Below are positions 57,852-64,000 of a stretch of DNA of 64,000 bases, piece after piece (positions within the stretch are counted from its first letter, which is position 1; each line of letters begins with the position of its first letter). The notes under the pieces are model-generated. The model ran no database searches, had not been told where the DNA came from, and saw only the letters and a list, made by a program, of their open reading frames with translations. The stretch is from Thiothrix unzii (GTDB lineage Bacteria; Pseudomonadota; Gammaproteobacteria; Thiotrichales; Thiotrichaceae), in the NCBI RefSeq assembly GCF_017901175.1, contig NZ_CP072793.1:248001-312000 (forward strand), in the 5' to 3' direction. Position numbers and translations under genes: made by a program.

Positions 57852-59859
57852 ACAGCCGGTCACTTACGTGGGGATGTTGTGGTTATTGGCTGCGTCGGTG
57901 GTGGTGATGTTGCCGTTCGCGCTGCATTTGCCGTTGTGGTTGATTCCGGTGGTGTTGTTTGCCGCTGGCTGGCGGTTGTGGGTATTAGCCGGTGGCGCGA
58001 GTCAGCCGCAAACCTGGGTTAAGGCGGTATTGGCAGCGACTGGCATTGGCGGGTTGTGGTTGAGTGGGCTGCAATTTCCTTCGTTGGAAGCAATGTCGGC
58101 TCTGTTGTTGCTGGGGTTTGCGTTTAAATCGTTGGAAGCGATTCAGCGACGTGACGCGCTGGTGGTGATTTTTAGCGGTTATTTTTTGGTGGCACTGCAC
58201 TTTTTGTATGCACAAACGCTGTTGGCAGGCGGGTACGGGGTATTTTCCTTGGTGGTATTAACCGGGGCATTGATCGGTACGCAACAATCCGTCGCGGAAT
58301 TTTCCACATGGCAGCAGGTGCGCTTTAATCTGCGGTTGGCGGGAACAATGTTGCTGCTGTGTTTGCCGTTAATGCTGGTGTTGTTTGTATTCGCGCCGCG
58401 TTTAGCTCCGTTGTGGTCATTGCCGACTTTATCCAATCAAGCCAAAACCGGAGTGTCAGATCAGATGACACCGGGGGATATTGCGCAGTTGAGCCAGTCG
58501 TCGGAGTTGGCGTTTCGGGTCACGTTTAAAGGTGAACGCCCCGAACAAAAGCAGTTGTATTGGCGTGGTTTGGTGCTGAACCATTTTGATGGGCAAGCTT
58601 GGAAGCAATTTTCACAAACGTATGATCCTTTACAAATCAATGATGTGGTGCGTAAAGAGTTTGCCTTGCATTCGGATCAGGTGCAGCAACAAGGCACAGC
58701 CGTAGCATATGACGTGGTGTACGAAAAAACTGGGCAGCCGTGGTTATTTACCCTGACTCCGGCGTTAAGCTTAGGTGGGGCGGACGTATTGCAGGCGGCG
58801 GATTATCGGGTTATGGCAACGCAGCCGTTGCAAGCTCCATTGTTGTTATCGGCGGTGAGTTATCCACAATCGGCGCGTGATCTTAATCTTGTACCTTGGT
58901 TGCGGGATTTGGCGTTGCAATTGCCTGACTCCGGCGATACGCGCAGCCGTGAATTGGCGCAACGTTGGCGTGCCACCGCCGCGAATGAGCAGGCGTATAT
59001 CGACAAGGTGTTGGCGCATTTCCGTGAGCAGCAATTTCATTACACTTTGCGTCCACCGTTGCTGGGGGAAAAAGATACGATTGATGCGTTTTTGTTTGAT
59101 GCACAACGCGGATTTTGTGCGCATTACGCGGGCAGTTTCGTGTTTTTAATGCGGGCAGCAGGGATTCCCGCAAGGGTGGTGGTGGGCTATCAAGGCGGTG
59201 AGTGGAATACTAAAGGCAGCTATTTGAGCGTGCATCAATACGATGCTCATGCATGGACGGAAGTGTGGCAAGCAGGCAAGGGTTGGGTGCAAATTGACCC
59301 GACGGCAGTGATTGCCCCGGAGCGTGTCGAGCAAGGTTTAGCCGCAGCGGTGCAAGCAGAAGGCAGCTTTTTGGAAAACGAGCATTTCAGTTTGCGTAAC
59401 GTGACTTGGCTAAATGGCGTGCGCGGGCAGTGGGATGCGTTGCAATACGGCTGGCAGCGATGGGTGTTGGGTTATGACGGTGCGACGCAATTGGCGTTAT
59501 TGCAGCAACTATTGGGTGAAATAAGCTGGTGGCGCGTGGGTGCATTTGTTGGATTTTTAATGCTGGCGATTACTTTGGGTTGGGGATTATTACTGGGGTT
59601 AGCGCGGCGTAAGGTGCATGAAGCGCGGGAACATCAACTTTACCGGCTTTTTTGCAGCGCGTTGGCAAAGCGTGGGACGGTGCGTGCTACAGGGCAAACA
59701 CCGGGGGATTTTGCCCAGCAAGCGGCGAATGCATTCCCGGCACAAGCGGCAGTAATCGCTGAATTTACCCGCGTTTATGAAACCTTATGTTATGCACCGC
59801 AAGTTGATGCGGGGGCGTATCGGCAGTTGCAACACTTACTGCGGCAATTACGGTTTTAG
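57844..59859 (+). CDS. TgpA-like membrane transglutaminase (DUF3488)
   Basis: 671 residues. About six membrane helices in the first 190 residues (DUF3488/TgpA_N), a periplasmic transglutaminase-like domain, and one more helix near 560-580 with a short cytoplasmic DUF4129-like tail. The triad is C425 (RGFCAHYAGSF), H469 (YDAHAWTEVW) and D485 (IDPTAV). P. aeruginosa TgpA is essential and probably acts on the cell surface or wall. ATG 57844 is chosen as it overlaps the DUF58 stop and is preceded by GGAG. It ends two bases before the convergent orphan gene. Confidence 0.92.
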   Translation: MPKQPVTYVGMLWLLAASVVVMLPFALHLPLWLIPVVLFAAGWRLWVLAGGASQPQTWVKAVLAATGIGGLWLSGLQFPSLEAMSALLLLGFAFKSLEAIQRRDALVVIFSGYFLVALHFLYAQTLLAGGYGVFSLVVLTGALIGTQQSVAEFSTWQQVRFNLRLAGTMLLLCLPLMLVLFVFAPRLAPLWSLPTLSNQAKTGVSDQMTPGDIAQLSQSSELAFRVTFKGERPEQKQLYWRGLVLNHFDGQAWKQFSQTYDPLQINDVVRKEFALHSDQVQQQGTAVAYDVVYEKTGQPWLFTLTPALSLGGADVLQAADYRVMATQPLQAPLLLSAVSYPQSARDLNLVPWLRDLALQLPDSGDTRSRELAQRWRATAANEQAYIDKVLAHFREQQFHYTLRPPLLGEKDTIDAFLFDAQRGFCAHYAGSFVFLMRAAGIPARVVVGYQGGEWNTKGSYLSVHQYDAHAWTEVWQAGKGWVQIDPTAVIAPERVEQGLAAAVQAEGSFLENEHFSLRNVTWLNGVRGQWDALQYGWQRWVLGYDGATQLALLQQLLGEISWWRVGAFVGFLMLAITLGWGLLLGLARRKVHEAREHQLYRLFCSALAKRGTVRATGQTPGDFAQQAANAFPAQAAVIAEFTRVYETLCYAPQVDAGAYRQLQHLLRQLRF

Positions 59860-59861
59860 CG

Positions 59862-61034
59862 TTAACGGCGTTTCGCGGGTGGTGGAATAAACGAGGTGGG
59901 GCTATAGCTGCGTTCTACTTCGGCGCGGCGGATTTGCGCACGTCGTGCAATCTCAGGGGCGGTTTGCAACAAGCTGTCGTGTAATTGCTGGATCAGGCTG
60001 AGGGTGCGCGGATTCGGGCTAATGTGTTTGGGATGGTAGACGGAAAGTTTTTCCAGCAATAGTCCGACTTCCGCCGCGAACAAAATTTGGTAATCGGCGT
60101 ATTGGTTATAACGTGATAAATCTTGCCAAGAGGCGATGACTTTTTGCAGGGCTTCGTAGAGCGCACGGTTGTCTGTTTGCTGCATAAATGTTTGCAGTTG
60201 CTGTAATTTGGTGGTGATTTGGTGTTGATTGTCGTCTAGTTGTGACAGCGCATTCAGCAGAGTGGTTTCTTGGCGTTGTTGCAACCAATCCACTAGCATT
60301 TTGCGGTTTTCCGGGGTGTAGGCGACGAAGGCTTGCGGCTTTCTGCGGTCTTTGGGGTCGGCTGGAATGTCGGTGTAAGCCAGTTGCCGCTGCGTTTGTT
60401 CCAACAAGTCCTGCACTTCGGTTTGTTCGGCTTTAAACCCGGTATTGTCAAAACGTTGTGCATCGCGAATGCGTTCAACCAAGATTTCTGCTTCGGGTTT
60501 AAAGCGACTGATGACGTAATCACCTTCACCAGTGCTGTAATGGATCCACAGCTCTTGCACGCTTAAATCGACGGCTTCATCGGCTTCTTTCAAATCTTCT
60601 TGGCTTTTCCAATGAATATTGATCAGGCTTTGTAAAAACGTGATGTGGTGCGGCGATGCCTGCGCCCAGAGTTGAATGTCTTTGAAAAAGTTGAGTAAAG
60701 CAGCGCGGCGTTCTTTCAGATTCTGGCGGTGTGCCTGCAAATCGGGGTAGTGCAATTGCATCAGACCATTCGCATCATCCGTACCTATCGCGGGTGTTTC
60801 GCTGTCAATCACGCTGTCTGCGGTATCTTGCGGAGTGTAATGGCTGATGCGCCACACAAAATTCAGCGTTCCAAACAATACAATGCCGACGAACCCGATC
60901 ATTATTAAGCGGCGGGTGTCAGGTTCTAACGGAAATTTATCCAGAACACGGCCTAACCAACGGGCAAACACGAATATGCCACCGCCTGCCAGCAGCCACA
61001 GTATCGCCAAGAATAGACCGTGTGAATTCAGCAT
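59862..61034 (-). CDS. orphan two-helix membrane protein
   Basis: 390 residues from ATG 61034 (a frame to 61106 adds 24 residues of poor membrane-protein character). Two transmembrane segments at about 7-27 and 42-60, then a long helical, Gln/Leu-rich region with coiled-coil character (TTLLNALSQLDDNQHQITTKLQQLQTFM... split by short loops) and a Pro/Lys tail. No family is recognised. It converges on the TgpA-like gene with a two-base gap and is followed by the tRNA on the other strand. No ribosome binding site stands out. Confidence 0.75.
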   Translation of the reverse strand: MLNSHGLFLAILWLLAGGGIFVFARWLGRVLDKFPLEPDTRRLIMIGFVGIVLFGTLNFVWRISHYTPQDTADSVIDSETPAIGTDDANGLMQLHYPDLQAHRQNLKERRAALLNFFKDIQLWAQASPHHITFLQSLINIHWKSQEDLKEADEAVDLSVQELWIHYSTGEGDYVISRFKPEAEILVERIRDAQRFDNTGFKAEQTEVQDLLEQTQRQLAYTDIPADPKDRRKPQAFVAYTPENRKMLVDWLQQRQETTLLNALSQLDDNQHQITTKLQQLQTFMQQTDNRALYEALQKVIASWQDLSRYNQYADYQILFAAEVGLLLEKLSVYHPKHISPNPRTLSLIQQLHDSLLQTAPEIARRAQIRRAEVERSYSPTSFIPPPAKRR

Positions 61035-61146
61035 GGGTGAACGGATGCCTTGAAGTGGGTTTGGCAGAATTGTAGTGGGTTTTTCGTGGCATGTGCAGCT
61101 TATCACGGGCGAAAGGTCGATTTGTGCCGAACAAAACGATTTTTTC

Positions 61147-61175
61147 TTGACAACTTTTCCTAAAAACTGTTTAAT
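61147..61175 (+). promoter_or_regulatory. sigma-70 promoter of tRNA-Phe
   Basis: Consensus TTGACA (61147-61152), a 17-base spacer, and TTTAAT (61170-61175). A GC-rich discriminator TGCGCCC follows, as is usual for stringently controlled stable-RNA promoters. Confidence 0.85.
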
Positions 61176-61188
61176 TGCGCCCTCACAT

Positions 61189-61264
61189 GGCCCGGTAGCT
61201 CAGTCGGTAGAGCAGAGGATTGAAAATCCTCGTGTCGGTGGTTCGATTCCGCCCCGGGCCACCA
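61189..61264 (+). tRNA. tRNA-Phe (GAA)
   Basis: 76 bases with encoded CCA. The acceptor GGCCCGG pairs perfectly with CCGGGCC. D-arm TAGCTCAGTCGGTAGAGCA, anticodon stem GAGGA/TCCTC with loop TTGAAAA (anticodon GAA at its centre), and T-arm GGTTCGATTCC are all normal. A37 next to the anticodon is the MiaA target type. Confidence 0.98.
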
Positions 61265-61287
61265 CTGTATTCTCGATTACCCCCTTT

Positions 61288-61312
61288 AGCCTGCCGATAG
61301 CGGGCTTTCTTT
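61288..61312 (+). terminator. terminator of tRNA-Phe
   Basis: AGCCTGC/GCGGGCT (one G-U pair) closes a 5-base loop and is followed by TTCTTT, 24 bases after the tRNA 3' end. Confidence 0.7.
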
Positions 61313-61339
61313 AGAAAAGCACCCCCAATCCAAAAGACA

Positions 61340-61370
61340 CGCACAAAACAAACCCCGCACAAGGCAGGGT
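61340..61370 (-). terminator. terminator of the DUF2892 gene
   Basis: On the minus strand ACCCTGC pairs with GCGGGGT (one G-U) over a 5-base loop and is followed by TTGTTTTG, about 30 bases after the stop codon. Confidence 0.6.
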
Positions 61371-61398
61371 ATGTCTATCGTTTGCCGTGCTTAACCGT

Positions 61399-61605
61399 TT
61401 AGTTAAACGCGCAACCGGTTTGGAAACCCAGTTTCTTCAACACGATTGCCAGTGGGCAAAAACCTGTGAATGCAGATTGCAGCAAGTTCAAACCGATGAA
61501 CGCCAACAGTACAAACGCTACTGTTGTGAAACCCAAATAACCTAATACCAATGAAATCAGGATCATTGCGCCTGCGAAAGCCAGAACAACGCGGTCAATA
61601 GTCAT
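61399..61605 (-). CDS. DUF2892 (YgaP-type) small membrane protein
   Basis: 68 residues, essentially two transmembrane helices with FTGFCPLAIVLKKLGFQTGCAFN at the end; FCP(A/L) near the second helix and the terminal Cys are typical of DUF2892, the membrane part of the rhodanese YgaP. The ATG at 61605 has AGAGG upstream; a frame to 61665 lacks support. Members commonly accompany sulfurtransferases; no rhodanese is adjacent here. Confidence 0.87.
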   Translation of the reverse strand: MTIDRVVLAFAGAMILISLVLGYLGFTTVAFVLLAFIGLNLLQSAFTGFCPLAIVLKKLGFQTGCAFN

Positions 61606-61778
61606 GGTGATACCTCTTTTATAGTCTCGTTGAGTCGAAATCGACGCTTTGTAGTATATAAGCATTCGGTAATAAACGCAAAAGTGTGGTGAAAGATAGT
61701 AGCTTGCGTGATGTCAATGCAGCCCAGTGCGTAGTTGCGGATGATGCAAATTTGCCAGACGTGAAACAGGAGCGAGTT

Positions 61779-62156
61779 ATGCAGTTTTGGAACAAATCCG
61801 TGATATTAACTGCGTTCGTCGGCATTATTGGCGGTGCGTTGCTCGCTTCCGGCTGGTATCGCCTCAATTACCCCATGCAACCGTTGTTTGTCGAAATCAG
61901 CAATCAACGCACCGCCATCATTCCGCTGTTAAGTATTGAACACGGCAGTGATTACGCCCAGGAAAAAATCCTCCTGACGCAATTACGCCCCGGCGAAACA
62001 CGGGTGATCGCCCTGAACCACGAACCGGGCAGGGGCTATAGCATTGAGGCGCAATTAGCCGATGGCAGCAAAGTGGAAGCCTGCGTCGGGAAGCTGTCAA
62101 AAAAGTGGGTAAATTCGGTTTTGATTACCAGTAACGGTATTTTCGGTGATGACTGA
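61779..62156 (+). CDS. small membrane-anchored hypothetical protein
   Basis: 125 residues of no known family. One transmembrane helix at about 8-26, then about 95 probably periplasmic residues containing one Cys (EACVGKL). AGGAG seven bases before ATG 61779 fixes the start; a frame from 61686 has no signal. It is divergent from the DUF2892 gene and precedes the copper receptor by 161 bases. Its function is unknown. Confidence 0.75.
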   Translation: MQFWNKSVILTAFVGIIGGALLASGWYRLNYPMQPLFVEISNQRTAIIPLLSIEHGSDYAQEKILLTQLRPGETRVIALNHEPGRGYSIEAQLADGSKVEACVGKLSKKWVNSVLITSNGIFGDD

Positions 62157-62160
62157 ACTG

Positions 62161-62195
62161 CGTGTTTTCACACACCTAGCCGTGTTTTTTCACAC
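62161..62195. repeat. two copies of a GTGTTTT-CACAC inverted-repeat motif
   Basis: CGTGTTTTCACAC (62161-62173) and CGTGTTTTTTCACAC (62181-62195) are 20 bases apart from start to start. Each is an imperfect palindrome. They lie upstream of the copper receptor and could be paired regulator sites, or mRNA hairpins ending the previous transcript. Confidence 0.45.
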
Positions 62196-62239
62196 GACTT
62201 ACACCGGGTTAATATTAGTTCGCACCTATAAAGTTGTGT

Positions 62240-62259
62240 AAAAACAACATGTTGTTTTT
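62240..62259. promoter_or_regulatory. 20-base perfect palindrome upstream of the copper receptor
   Basis: Five A, CAACATGTTG, five T form a perfect palindrome 58 bases before the receptor ATG. A TTGTTT -35-like element lies in its right half, so a bound regulator would block or position RNA polymerase. A shorter palindrome GTGATGTATCAC follows at 62286-62297. Confidence 0.45.
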
Positions 62260-62317
62260 TTGGCATGGGTTTTGCTTTGATAAGCGTGATGTATCACACT
62301 TTATTGAGGAATTTCAC

Positions 62318-64000
62318 ATGCAACATCTATCAGTTCGGCTGGTATTGCTGAGTTCAATGCTGGTTTTGAGCAGCGCGGCTTTGGCGGACGACACCTTGGT
62401 CGTTAACGTCAAGGCCAATAAGAAAGCGACTCCGAATGAATCCAAGCCATTAGGCACTGATCGTCGCCCGGTATTGCCTGCTGATGGTGGTGATTTCCTC
62501 AAGCAACTCAATGGCGTTTCCGGTAGCCGTTTTGGTGGGCGCGGCATTGAGCCGATTATTCGTGGGCAATCACAAACACAAGTGAATGTGTTACTGGATG
62601 GAGCGTACCTGCACGGTGGTTGCCCTAATCGCATGGATCCACCTACTAGCTATGCCGCACTGGAAACCTACGAAAAAGTCACCGTTGAAAAAGGGGTGCA
62701 AACGCTGCAACACGGCTCAGGTGGCAGTGGTGGTACGGTCTTGTTTGAACGTGACACACGCTCACAAATTGACCCCGAAGATGGTTTAAGCGGTAAAGCT
62801 TCCCTGACAGGCTCAACCAATGGCATCAAGCATGATTTATCCGTTGACGTAACCAAAGCCAGTGAAAAAGGTTACGTGCGTGTTTTCGCGCAGGATCGCG
62901 AAGCAGGTCACTATGAAGATGGTGATGGTAAAGAAGTGAAAAGTGCTTATAAGCACAAACAAGGTGGAATTGTGTTGGGTGCTACCCCAACGGCTGATCG
63001 TACTATCGAATATAGCTATGAAAACAATGATTTCGATGATGCATGGTATCCGGGTGCGGGGATGGATAGCCCTGTTGAAAAGGCTGATATTCATCGCCTG
63101 AAATACAAAGACAAATTTAACGGCAAAGTCGAAAGTGTCGATGCTGAAGTTTATCTCAGTGAAGTTGAACACGTTATGGATAACTTCAGTGTTCGTATGC
63201 CGGAGCGTCCTATTGCTGACCGTCGTTCTGTGCCTACAACATCTGACACTGTGGGTGGGAAATTAGCGTTAAAATCTCATGTTGGTAATACCGACGTGAC
63301 TTACGGTGTGAATGTGCAAAATCGTACCCGCAATGCCTCAATGAAGGGCGGTACGGGTATGGATATGTACTTGTTGTGGCCGGATGCAAAAACCGATCAA
63401 ACTGGCTTGTTCGTAGAAGCGGAAACTAAGTTGTCAGATCAGGGGAAATTGAAGTATGGGGCACGGGTTGATCGTGTTGAAGCGAGTGCCAGCAAGGCCG
63501 GACAAAATTTTGCTGCAAATACAGCTAACACCAAGTATCAAAAATATTACAGTGGCGTAACGGCGCAGGATACGCAGGGTAAAACAGAAAATAATGTTGG
63601 TGCATTGTTACGTTACGAACATGCGCTTAATGAAAATACCCAAGTGTTTACTGGTCTTAGCCGTACTGTAAGGACTGCGGATGAAACTGAGCGTTACTTG
63701 AACAATGGGACATGGGTTGGCAATCCTAATATCAAGCCTGAAAAACACCATCAACTTGATCTTGGAATTAGCCAGCAGCGCGGTAAAGTTCGTTGGACGG
63801 GAAGCCTGTTTGCTGACAAGGTAGACGATTTCATTCTTCGTGATAAGGCGGCTGGACAAGCTGGCATCAAAACCGCTGACGGAGCAACTATCTATCGCAA
63901 CGTTGATGCTGATATTACCGGTATTGAACTAGGTGCGAGTGCCAAGCTGACGGATAAAGTCACGCTGTCAGGCGATATTGCGCATGTACGTCGCACCAAC
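62318..64000 (+). CDS. TonB-dependent copper receptor, OprC/NosA-like (cut by window end)
   Basis: Outer-membrane beta-barrel transporter, about 561 residues visible without a stop. The signal peptide ends near residue 23 (SSAALA). The plug domain has GGRGIEPIIRGQSQTQVNVLLDGA and the copper-receptor stretch HGGCPNRMDPPTSYAALETYEKVTVEKG. OprC binds copper through CxxxM and HxM: C102/M106 and H285/M287 here fit both. The barrel continues with alternating strands to the window edge. GAGGA lies about nine bases before the ATG. The gene probably serves copper uptake, taking energy from TonB. No TonB genes are in the window. Confidence 0.9.
   Translation, partial: MQHLSVRLVLLSSMLVLSSAALADDTLVVNVKANKKATPNESKPLGTDRRPVLPADGGDFLKQLNGVSGSRFGGRGIEPIIRGQSQTQVNVLLDGAYLHGGCPNRMDPPTSYAALETYEKVTVEKGVQTLQHGSGGSGGTVLFERDTRSQIDPEDGLSGKASLTGSTNGIKHDLSVDVTKASEKGYVRVFAQDREAGHYEDGDGKEVKSAYKHKQGGIVLGATPTADRTIEYSYENNDFDDAWYPGAGMDSPVEKADIHRLKYKDKFNGKVESVDAEVYLSEVEHVMDNFSVRMPERPIADRRSVPTTSDTVGGKLALKSHVGNTDVTYGVNVQNRTRNASMKGGTGMDMYLLWPDAKTDQTGLFVEAETKLSDQGKLKYGARVDRVEASASKAGQNFAANTANTKYQKYYSGVTAQDTQGKTENNVGALLRYEHALNENTQVFTGLSRTVRTADETERYLNNGTWVGNPNIKPEKHHQLDLGISQQRGKVRWTGSLFADKVDDFILRDKAAGQAGIKTADGATIYRNVDADITGIELGASAKLTDKVTLSGDIAHVRRTN

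Noticed and set aside
61189-61264. The tRNA-Phe gene as an integration site of a mobile element
   Set aside because: There is no integrase gene and no repeat of the tRNA 3' end within the window.

Overview
The window is an ordinary bacterial chromosome segment of about 50% G+C. Its gene content and gene order are gammaproteobacterial: secB-gpsA, an argH gene divergent from an algZ/algR pair, protease-mutL-miaA-hfq-hflX facing rho, rplU-rpmA...obgE-proB, and a complete atpIBEFHAGDC operon. Sulfur-related and redox genes (an ArsR-type regulator with a persulfide-sensor cysteine pair, a rhodanese, a DUF2892 protein, the rubrerythrin/CCG/DUF3501 operon) suggest a sulfur-oxidising member of Thiotrichales such as Thiothrix. 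That is an inference from gene content, not a measured placement. No insertion sequence, prophage, CRISPR array or rRNA was seen. There is one tRNA, tRNA-Phe(GAA).

Layout. 1-7 kb: the 3' part of glmS, a SulP anion permease with its terminator, a small secreted protein, then moaC, a CtpA-type protease and envC on the minus strand. 7.2-12.6 kb: ArsR regulator, rhodanese, grxC, secB and gpsA, then gshB, a YdcH-like protein, an OsmC protein and speD. 12.8-17.1 kb: an NlpC/P60 lipoprotein, an alpha/beta hydrolase, and the rubrerythrin/CCG/DUF3501 operon with a large palindromic repeat inside it. 17.1-22.7 kb: ispB, rplU-rpmA, a restriction-modification pair (adenine methylase plus HNH nuclease) lodged between rpmA and obgE, then obgE and proB. 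22.8-31.1 kb: apaG, a lytic transglycosylase, ilvE, a zinc-finger protein, a heptosyltransferase, three poorly known genes (small membrane protein, CNMP/CBS/DUF294 protein, coiled-coil/beta-helix protein) and a DUF3108 protein. 31.3-39.5 kb: trxA, rho, and the minus-strand hflX/hfq/miaA/mutL/HtrA-like protease cluster. 39.7-47.1 kb: ileS-lspA, argH, algZ-algR and a thioredoxin-like lipoprotein. 47.1-54.1 kb: the ATP synthase operon with a near-consensus promoter and a clear terminator. 54.2-64 kb: a truncated AAA-ATPase-like gene, a DarP/YjgA homologue, the moxR/DUF58/transglutaminase operon, an orphan membrane protein, tRNA-Phe, two small membrane proteins, and a TonB-dependent copper receptor that runs off the window.

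Most genes are housekeeping. The parts that deserve a second look are the restriction-modification module embedded in a ribosomal/GTPase cluster, the palindromic repeat families (one carried in frame inside mutL), the putative persulfide sensor with its operator-like palindrome, the orphan coiled-coil/beta-helix protein beside the DUF294 gene, the structured leader of the NlpC/P60 lipoprotein, and the copper receptor with its repeat-rich upstream region. No stretch longer than 300 bases lacks a gene. The longest gaps (trxA-rho, speD-NlpC, apaG-transglycosylase) are described in the entries and findings.
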